Assembly: GCA_002365865.1 (NCBI GenBank)
Contig: DFAQ01000028.1
Location: forward strand, 673 to 6,736
Reading direction: 5' to 3'
Source: Pelotomaculum sp. UBA3102
GTDB lineage: Bacteria; Bacillota; Desulfotomaculia; Desulfotomaculales; Pelotomaculaceae
DNA: 6,064 bases
In this document: positions 1-4,639 of the stretch, one piece after another
How positions within the stretch are numbered: position 1 is the stretch's first letter
How the letters are laid out: each line of letters opens with the position of its first letter
The notes under the pieces: generated by a model
Seen by the model: only the letters and a program-made list of their open reading frames with translations
The model's database searches: none
Told to the model about the DNA's origin: nothing
Made by a program: the position numbers and the translations under genes

Positions 1-730
1 TCCACAAACCCACGTGTTTTTTGCCGAAAGTGTTTTAAAACAGCAGGGAGATCCCGTCACCCTGGGCAGTATTTTTCCGGACATGCTTGTCGGCAGGGAT
101 TTTACGCATTTTGAAGCGCACAGTAAAGGTATAGAAATATTTGAATTTCTTAATGCAAATAATTTATTGTCTGATTTCGGCCGGGCGGTGGTTACCCACG
201 GGTTTAACCCGAAAGGGTTGGATTACTACGGGGACGAGAAATATTTGGATTTTGAAAAAGGTTATTGTTTTGAGAAAGCCAGGCCGTTTATCTCAAAAAC
301 GGTGGAAGCATGCAATATTCCTGCGGAGATGGGCTGGTGGAAGGCGCATAATATAATCGAAATGGGCGTGGAACTGTTGATCAGCTCATCAGGAAGTTTT
401 GGCGAAAAAATTGCAAGCGCTTTTTTAAATAAATTTTTAATCAAAGAAGTTAATGCCATGCTTGATCATTTATGGCCGGAGAACCTGAGTATTAATCTGG
501 AAGGCAGGGTGGAAAGGTTTTCCGGGGTGGTTGCGCTCGAAAAGACCACGGCGGAAACCCTGGCCCGGAAATTCCGGATCCAGATGCAGTTAAAGCACGG
601 GTTGGATATTGATATTAAAAAAGTTACCCGCTTGATTGACCGGGCGGCAGTGGAAGTGTGCCATGATATCCAACCGTTTTTTAGCTCCACTGCCGCCCTG
701 GTAAAAGAGGGTTTAAAGGAATTATTATGA
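1..730 (+). CDS. Putative metal-dependent hydrolase, zinc-phospholipase-C-like (5'-truncated)
   Basis: The gene runs in from the left edge. The frame is open to base 2 and reads Pro-Gln-Thr-His before the Val codon GTG at 14, so that GTG is probably internal and the true start lies just outside the window. I do not recognise a named family with certainty. Counting the Val at 14 as residue 1, candidate metal ligands are the His at bases 11-13, Asp23 in a GSIFPD motif, His32 and His36, His62, Asp70, and an H-x-x-x-E pair, His112/Glu116 (AHNIIE). An early His, an Asp in a 'PD' motif, more His residues and a final HxxxE recall the zinc-dependent phospholipase C fold (PF00882). That assignment is by eye. 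There is no obvious signal peptide or membrane segment in the visible part, so a cytoplasmic enzyme is likely. The C-terminal half after about residue 120 shows no motif I know. The substrate is unknown. It is probably co-transcribed with the radical SAM gene 28 bases downstream. Confidence 0.72.
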   Translation, partial: PQTHVFFAESVLKQQGDPVTLGSIFPDMLVGRDFTHFEAHSKGIEIFEFLNANNLLSDFGRAVVTHGFNPKGLDYYGDEKYLDFEKGYCFEKARPFISKTVEACNIPAEMGWWKAHNIIEMGVELLISSSGSFGEKIASAFLNKFLIKEVNAMLDHLWPENLSINLEGRVERFSGVVALEKTTAETLARKFRIQMQLKHGLDIDIKKVTRLIDRAAVEVCHDIQPFFSSTAALVKEGLKELL

Positions 731-744
731 TAAGTGGATGTTTT

Positions 745-752
745 GGAGGGGG
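745..752 (+). promoter_or_regulatory. Ribosome binding site deciding the radical SAM gene start
   Basis: GGAGGGGG lies 6 bases before the GTG at 759. It falls inside the coding sequence if the ATG at 738 is used, and no Shine-Dalgarno sequence precedes that ATG at a useful distance. The site therefore favours the GTG start. Confidence 0.8.
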
Positions 753-758
753 TGCCCG

Positions 759-1715
759 GTGAAAACAGGTCGCTACAGGCAGTATTCCCAACATTTGGCA
801 GAGAAGTTCGGCGAAAAAGTGCATAAACTACCGGTTAATTTGCCGGGTACCTGCCCGAACCGGGACGGTAGTTTAGGGCGGGGAGGGTGTATTTTTTGTG
901 ACGAAGACGGAGCGGGCTTTGATTGCCTTGATAATACCCGTTCTGTAAAACGCCAGCTTGCCGAAGGCAAGGCTTTTTTCAGGAGACGTTTTAAAGCTGA
1001 GAAATTTATTGTTTATTTCCAGGCCTTTACCAATACTTACCTGCCGTTGGACCGGTTTAAAGAAAATCTGCTTGAAGCAGCCGGTGAGGACGATGTGGTG
1101 GGCATATCCGTTTCAACCAGGCCTGACTGTGTCAATGATCGCTACCTTGATTTTTTGGCCGGGATTAAGGAGGAAAAAAAGCTTGACATAAACATAGAAC
1201 TGGGGCTTCAGACGGTAAACTACCGCACGCTGGCCAGGGTAAACCGGGGACATACCCTGGCCGAATTTATCGACGCCGTATTAAGGGTGAAAAAATACGG
1301 TTTTGAAGTTTGCGCGCACTTGATTTTGAACCTGCCCTGGGACGACCGGGAGGATGTGGCGGAAAACGCCAAGGTTATTTCCGCCCTGGGGGTGGAGTAC
1401 GTTAAACTGCACTCGCTTTACGTGGTCCGGGGCACGGTACTGGGCGACATGTACGAACGCGGAGAAATATCAATTATTTCCCTGGACCAATATGTGGCCA
1501 GAGTGGCGTTGTTCCTGGAATACCTGGACCCTGCCGTGGTTATTCAGAGATTGGTGGGGAAGGGCCCGCAGGAAAACCTGCTTTTCTGCAACTGGGGAGC
1601 CAGCTGGTGGCTGGTAAAACAAAAAATAGAGGAATACCTGGAGCGGCACGACATTTATCAGGGTAAGCGGTTTGACTACCTGAACGGGAAAGCGGTGCGG
1701 GGTTTGACAGACTGA
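759..1715 (+). CDS. Radical SAM protein, TIGR01212 family (YhcC/YtqA-like)
   Basis: This 318-residue protein belongs to the radical SAM family that includes E. coli YhcC and B. subtilis YtqA; length and motifs agree along its whole extent. The iron-sulfur cluster ligands are Cys32, Cys44 and Cys47 in the family's CX11CX2C arrangement (TCPNRDG...GGCIFC), not the classic CX3CX2C. Further family motifs follow: YFQAFTNTY, GISVSTRPD, IELGLQT, HLILNLPWDDRED and KLHSLYVVRGT. These fit a TIM-barrel core that binds a 4Fe-4S cluster and S-adenosylmethionine. The family resembles the Elp3 radical SAM domain but, as far as I know, has no proven substrate. I chose the GTG at 759 over the ATG at 738 because a strong ribosome binding site precedes it and family members begin with a similar basic, aromatic stretch (RYRQY). 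It follows the putative hydrolase on the same strand and converges with the transglycosylase gene. The product should be cytoplasmic. Confidence 0.94.
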   Translation: MKTGRYRQYSQHLAEKFGEKVHKLPVNLPGTCPNRDGSLGRGGCIFCDEDGAGFDCLDNTRSVKRQLAEGKAFFRRRFKAEKFIVYFQAFTNTYLPLDRFKENLLEAAGEDDVVGISVSTRPDCVNDRYLDFLAGIKEEKKLDINIELGLQTVNYRTLARVNRGHTLAEFIDAVLRVKKYGFEVCAHLILNLPWDDREDVAENAKVISALGVEYVKLHSLYVVRGTVLGDMYERGEISIISLDQYVARVALFLEYLDPAVVIQRLVGKGPQENLLFCNWGASWWLVKQKIEEYLERHDIYQGKRFDYLNGKAVRGLTD

Positions 1716-1771
1716 GCTGCGGGCCGGTTTATAAAAAATTCATTAACAGTGAGCAAGCCGGGTGATTATGA

Positions 1772-1794
1772 TTCTGTTCTGTTCTGTTCTGTTC
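1772..1794. repeat. Pentanucleotide tandem repeat (TTCTG)4.6
   Basis: There are four perfect copies of TTCTG plus TTC, with no interruptions, in the 77-base gap between the convergent radical SAM and transglycosylase genes. The right end runs two bases into the transglycosylase stop codon (TGA, bases 1795-1793 on the - strand). Gain or loss of units would leave both reading frames intact, because the stop codon comes before the repeat on the - strand and the radical SAM gene has already ended. Confidence 0.96.
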
Positions 1795-2368
1795 AGCGGT
1801 ATAGGAGATTGTAAATTCGGCGGTACAATAGGACCTTTTTTATATAATGGCGGGTTTCCGGAAAGGGAATCTGCTTAATTTTAATTAAAGTTCCGGAAAG
1901 TTCTTTCCCGGCAAACCAATTTTTTACGTTGCCCCTTCCGCCGTTGTAGGCCGCCAGCACCAGAATGGTGTCGCCCCGGAATTCCTTTCTTAAGTCGGCG
2001 ATATACCAGGCGCCGAATTTTATGCTGGTTTCCGGCTCAAACAGAACTTCGGGGTCAAAGGCGGCATCACCCATCCGGGCGGCGATCCAGGTTCCGGTAT
2101 CCGGCATGATTTGCATCAGGCCCCGGGCGCCTCTTTTTGATACCGCCTGGTGGTCGAAGTTACTTTCAGCTTTCATGATCGCTGCCAGCAGTAAAGGATC
2201 TACATTATAGGTCCGGGCGTATTGCAAGGTAAGATCCCGGTAGTGGAACGGATAAAACAAACGCCCGATGTGATCAATATTTGCCGCAATCAAAAATAAA
2301 AACAAGAACAGTAAAGCCCGTTGTTTAAATTTTCCCTGGTTGAATTTTCTTCCGAAAAACCTGGTCAA
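1793..2368 (-). CDS. Membrane-anchored lytic transglycosylase, SLT family
   Basis: The product is a small lytic transglycosylase that would cleave the MurNAc-GlcNAc bond of peptidoglycan with formation of a 1,6-anhydro ring. Numbering from the TTG at 2368 (191 residues), there is a basic N-terminus, one short hydrophobic segment at about 18-31 (ALLFLFLFLIAANI) that should serve as an uncleaved membrane anchor, and then an SLT domain outside the membrane. Family motifs are complete: catalytic Glu68 in AIMKAES, GLMQIMP at 83-89, and AAYNGG at 139-144. There is no LysM or other wall-binding domain, so this is close to a minimal enzyme. The frame also has a GTG at 2377, but a GGCGGAG Shine-Dalgarno sequence overlaps that GTG and sits 8 bases from the TTG, so I prefer the TTG. 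It is last in the polA-mutM-ytaF-coaE run, starting 32-41 bases after coaE. Co-transcription is inferred from that spacing. A role in vegetative wall turnover or in sporulation cannot be decided here. Confidence 0.92.
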   Translation of the reverse strand: MTRFFGRKFNQGKFKQRALLFLFLFLIAANIDHIGRLFYPFHYRDLTLQYARTYNVDPLLLAAIMKAESNFDHQAVSKRGARGLMQIMPDTGTWIAARMGDAAFDPEVLFEPETSIKFGAWYIADLRKEFRGDTILVLAAYNGGRGNVKNWFAGKELSGTLIKIKQIPFPETRHYIKKVLLYRRIYNLLYR

Positions 2369-2376
2369 TCTGTTCA

Positions 2377-2383
2377 CTCCGCC
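2377..2383 (-). promoter_or_regulatory. Ribosome binding site of the transglycosylase gene
   Basis: On the - strand the sequence reads GGCGGAG. Its last G is the first base of the GTG at 2377, too close for that codon to serve as start, whereas the in-frame TTG at 2368 lies at a spacing of 8 bases. Confidence 0.6.
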
Positions 2384-2409
2384 GTTTTAATACTTACTTT
2401 GTAATATGG

Positions 2410-3042
2410 TTATATGCCGCCGGCATCCTGAAAATGTTCTTTTATGAAATCCAACCAGTGGCGATCCACTTGTTTTTCAGTTTCACGAAGCTCCCCGCTG
2501 TTGTCGATTACCCGCCGGGCATATTTTAATTTTTCCTCCTGCGGCATTTGGGCTTCAAGCCGCTTACGGATTTCATCCGGCATAAGGGCATCCCTTTCTG
2601 CCAGCCGTTTAACCTGCTTGTCCTCATTTATTTTAACCACCCATACTTCGTCAACATCATGATTAAACCCGGTTTCAAATAGAAGAGGAACGTCTATGAC
2701 CAGCACCTCTTTACGATGGGGTGATTCTTTTGACCGGTGCTTTTTAATTTCCTGGAATATGGCTTCCTTAATGCGCGGGTGGGTTATTTGGTTTAAACTG
2801 GCCCTGGCCCGGGGGTCGGTAAAAACTATTTCTCCCAGTTTCTTGCGGTCCAGGGTGCCGTCAGTATTTAAAACTTCCGGTCCGAAATTATCGACAATCT
2901 CCTTAAGTGCCGGGGTGCCTGCCCGGACCACTTCCCGGGCCACCCTGTCGGCGTCGACAATCTTTGCCCCCAATTTTTTAAGGCGGCGGGCAACGGTGCT
3001 TTTTCCGCTTCCGATATTTCCGGTAAGGCCGATGACCGGCAT
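2410..3042 (-). CDS. coaE: Dephospho-CoA kinase
   Basis: CoaE phosphorylates the 3'-hydroxyl of the ribose of dephospho-CoA with ATP, the last step of coenzyme A synthesis, in the cytoplasm. The 210-residue length is typical. Visible motifs, in order, are the P-loop GLTGNIGSGKS (residues 5-15, Lys14), Asp30 and Asp32 in VDADRVAREV (the catalytic and substrate-binding region), HPR at 88-90, DVPLLFETG at 117-125, RLAERD at 146-151 in the lid region, and VIDNSG at 168-173 near the adenine pocket. The ATG start has a GGGGGAG ribosome binding site at 3048-3054 with a 5-base spacer. It follows ytaF by 31 bases, as its B. subtilis counterpart ytaG (coaE) follows ytaF. The last few residues (QDAGGI) are not conserved family sequence. 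I see nothing unusual in the enzyme. Confidence 0.97.
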   Translation of the reverse strand: MPVIGLTGNIGSGKSTVARRLKKLGAKIVDADRVAREVVRAGTPALKEIVDNFGPEVLNTDGTLDRKKLGEIVFTDPRARASLNQITHPRIKEAIFQEIKKHRSKESPHRKEVLVIDVPLLFETGFNHDVDEVWVVKINEDKQVKRLAERDALMPDEIRKRLEAQMPQEEKLKYARRVIDNSGELRETEKQVDRHWLDFIKEHFQDAGGI

Positions 3043-3073
3043 AAATTCTCCCCCTTTCGTGGATTCCGGTCAG

Positions 3074-3721
3074 TCAACAAATTTTGAACAGTCCCAACAG
3101 GATCAGAATACACCCGGGCAAGAAGGTGAGGCGGCGGCCGATGTTGCTGGCGCTTATGGTACGTCCGGCCAGCATTCCCAGGTAGGTCAGGAAAAAATGC
3201 CCGGTACCCACAACCAGGGCGGTGGCGAATAGAGAAAAACCAAGTATGGACACCGCGAAGCCTGCCCCGAAAGCATCCATGGCCAGGGCGGTTCCCAGGA
3301 CCAGGGCTTCCGCCGAGGAGATTACTCCTGATTTGTCCAGGTCGGCCAGGACCGGTTCTTTAAGCACCCGGATTACCAGGCCCAGCGGCCGGATGCGAAT
3401 TTCGATCACTTTACCGCCTGATGTTTTTCGCACGGGTGTTTTCTCAGCGTGTTCTCTTCCATGGCGGGTCTGGAGCAGGACCCACAAGCCGACCAGCAGG
3501 AGCAAGATGCCGCCGAGCCTGTGGGCCAGGGAGACGGGGATGAAAGAAAGCAGGCATCTGCCTCCCAGCATGGAAATACATATGGCTGCTACTGAAATAA
3601 GGCTGATAATGATCAGAGAAAGCACGGGAACTTTAATTTGTCTCGTCCCGTAAGCCATACCGGCCCCGAAGGAGTCCAGGTTGAGAGCCAGGGCAAAGAG
3701 TAAATAAGTAAGCAGTTCCAA
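3074..3721 (-). CDS. ytaF: Sporulation-associated membrane protein YtaF (MntP-like)
   Basis: This 215-residue integral membrane protein is of the YtaF type, found mainly in endospore formers and related to the MntP manganese exporters; its exact function is not established. I see six hydrophobic segments, at about 3-23, 33-52, 67-84, 138-160, 164-185 and 198-213, with a charged loop at 85-135. The two halves repeat the same motif: ALNLDSFGAGMAYG (Asp16) in segment 1 and ALAMDAFGAGFAVS (Asp149) in segment 4, the internal duplication typical of this superfamily. Just before segment 4, residues 127-138 match an EF-hand calcium loop. The start is a TTG preceded by AGGTGG at a 10-base spacing; no in-frame ATG is better. 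It lies 91 bases after mutM, the widest gap in the cluster, and that gap holds a candidate promoter and a hairpin. Neighbours and order match B. subtilis. Metal transport is a possible role, inferred only from homology. Confidence 0.93.
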   Translation of the reverse strand: MELLTYLLFALALNLDSFGAGMAYGTRQIKVPVLSLIIISLISVAAICISMLGGRCLLSFIPVSLAHRLGGILLLLVGLWVLLQTRHGREHAEKTPVRKTSGGKVIEIRIRPLGLVIRVLKEPVLADLDKSGVISSAEALVLGTALAMDAFGAGFAVSILGFSLFATALVVGTGHFFLTYLGMLAGRTISASNIGRRLTFLPGCILILLGLFKIC

Positions 3722-3727
3722 TATTGC

Positions 3728-3775
3728 TTTACCACCTGCTCTTTGAAATGCTTTTTTATAATCTATGGTGGTAAA
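3728..3775. repeat. Perfect 9-bp inverted repeat upstream of ytaF
   Basis: TTTACCACC at 3728-3736 and GGTGGTAAA at 3767-3775 are exact reverse complements separated by 30 bases. In the - strand transcript the upstream arm (from 3775) could pair with the downstream arm (from 3736), which contains GGTGG of the ytaF ribosome binding site. The stem would have four G-C and five A-U pairs. It is not followed by a U run, so it does not look like a terminator. It could also be a dyad protein-binding site. Confidence 0.6.
3732..3737 (-). promoter_or_regulatory. Ribosome binding site of ytaF
   Basis: AGGTGG on the - strand lies 10 bases before the TTG start of ytaF and matches the Shine-Dalgarno consensus in 5 of 6 positions. 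Five of its bases lie inside one arm of the inverted repeat at 3728-3775. Confidence 0.65.
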
Positions 3776-3778
3776 ATG

Positions 3779-3807
3779 AGTATGGTTACTGCCAATCGCT
3801 GGCTCAA
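3779..3807 (-). promoter_or_regulatory. Candidate sigmaA-type promoter for ytaF-coaE-transglycosylase
   Basis: On the - strand TTGAGC (3807-3802) is followed after exactly 17 bases by CATACT (3784-3779). Each hexamer matches the -35 and -10 consensus in 4 of 6 positions. It begins just after the mutM stop codon, in the only gap of the cluster long enough to hold a promoter. Transcription would start near 3772, inside the upstream arm of the inverted repeat. The -10 also has a sigmaE-like CATAC core, but I find no matching sigmaE -35 element. This is a weak call by eye. Confidence 0.3.
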
Positions 3808-3812
3808 ATTTT

Positions 3813-4637
3813 TTATTTCTGGCAGGCCGGGCAGTAATATGAACTGCGGTTGCCTATTTTCCTCCTGGCTATTTGGTTGCCGCATTTCAGACAGGACTGA
3901 CCTTCCCGGTTGTAAACCCGGAGCATTTCCTGGTACCTTCCCGCCCGGCCTTCCCCGTCGATATAGTCCCGCACCGAAGTTCCCCTGTTTTTGATCCCCT
4001 CCTGCAATACGTCCCGGATGGCACGGTAGAGGCGGGTTGTTTCCCGGTGCGTAAGGGTGTTTGCCGGGTGTTCCGGGCTGATTCCGGCCCGGTGCAGCGC
4101 CTCGTCGGCGTAAATGTTTCCCAGACCGGCAATAAATGACTGGTCCAGGAGCAGGGGTTTAATCCTGGTCCGGCGGCAGTGTAGTTTCTTTTCAAAAATT
4201 TCCCTGGTAAAAGATTTGTCCAGGGGTTCGGGACCGAGGTTTTTCAGCCCGGGCGGACCGTCGGGGGAGCCCACCGGTAACAGCCACAGGCGCCCGAACT
4301 GCCTCAGATCGGCGAAAAAAAGCCGGCTTCCGTTATCAAGGTAAAAAACGACGTGGGTGTACTTGGACGACGGCCCGGTTTTTTCGCGGTAAACCATACT
4401 GCCGGTCATGCGCAGGTGGACGATGAGAGTATAACCGCCGGTCAAACCGAACAGCAGGTATTTACCCCGCCTTTGTAAATCGATAATTTTTTTGCCGGTG
4501 ATAATTGCTGTAAAATGTTCCGGTGCCGGAGCGGCAATAACTTTGGGCAGATAAATACGGACACCGGTAAATTTTAGGCCGGCCAGCTTAGGCCGGAGCG
4601 TTCTTCTGATGGTTTCTACCTCCGGCAGTTCCGGCAT
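3813..4637 (-). CDS. mutM: Formamidopyrimidine-DNA glycosylase (Fpg)
   Basis: MutM is a bifunctional DNA glycosylase and AP lyase that removes 8-oxoguanine and formamidopyrimidines and nicks the strand by beta,delta-elimination. All expected features are present in 274 residues, a normal length. The N-terminus is MPELPEVET, with Pro2 as the Schiff-base nucleophile and Glu3; Lys59 sits in QRRGKYLLF; HLRMTG at 74-79 contains the base-wedge Met77; Arg112 and Phe114 in DLRQFGRL fill the flipped-out site; the helix-two-turns-helix contains GLGNIYADE (171-179). A C-terminal zinc finger has Cys249, Cys252, Cys269 and Cys272, with Arg264 just before its second Cys pair and the usual CxxCQK ending. 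The ATG follows the polA stop by 2 bases. Its ribosome binding site GGGGAG (4652-4647) lies inside the polA coding sequence, so the two are probably co-transcribed and perhaps translationally coupled. Pairing with PolI fits base excision repair. No residue is missing. Confidence 0.98.
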   Translation of the reverse strand: MPELPEVETIRRTLRPKLAGLKFTGVRIYLPKVIAAPAPEHFTAIITGKKIIDLQRRGKYLLFGLTGGYTLIVHLRMTGSMVYREKTGPSSKYTHVVFYLDNGSRLFFADLRQFGRLWLLPVGSPDGPPGLKNLGPEPLDKSFTREIFEKKLHCRRTRIKPLLLDQSFIAGLGNIYADEALHRAGISPEHPANTLTHRETTRLYRAIRDVLQEGIKNRGTSVRDYIDGEGRAGRYQEMLRVYNREGQSCLKCGNQIARRKIGNRSSYYCPACQK

Positions 4638-4639
4638 GG

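Noticed and set aside
738..758. Longer form of the radical SAM protein from the ATG at 738.
   Set aside because: The added seven residues cover the ribosome binding site of the GTG at 759, are not like the family N-terminus, and the ATG has no good ribosome binding site of its own.
1716..1792. Possible bidirectional terminator between the convergent genes: CCGGTTT (1724-1730) can pair with AAGCCGG (1755-1761).
   Set aside because: The stem is seven pairs with one G-U, the loop is 24 bases, and no T run follows on either strand. It is not a convincing intrinsic terminator.
2696..3232. Long plus-strand open frame of 178 codons opposite coaE and ytaF.
   Set aside because: It crosses two firmly identified genes on the other strand, its composition is that of an antisense frame, and it has no domain I recognise.
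3791..3803. Small palindrome GCCA-N5-TGGC in the spacer of the candidate ytaF promoter, as a possible operator.
   Set aside because: Four-base arms are expected by chance in a window this size, and nothing else supports a binding site.
3722..3812. A metal-sensing riboswitch (yybP-ykoY type), suggested by the MntP-like downstream gene.
   Set aside because: The gap is only 91 bases and shows just one simple inverted repeat, without the multi-helix core such a riboswitch needs.
3743..3994. Plus-strand open frame starting near the ytaF-mutM gap.
   Set aside because: Most of it is antisense to the well-supported mutM gene, it has no recognisable motif, and it looks like a shadow frame.
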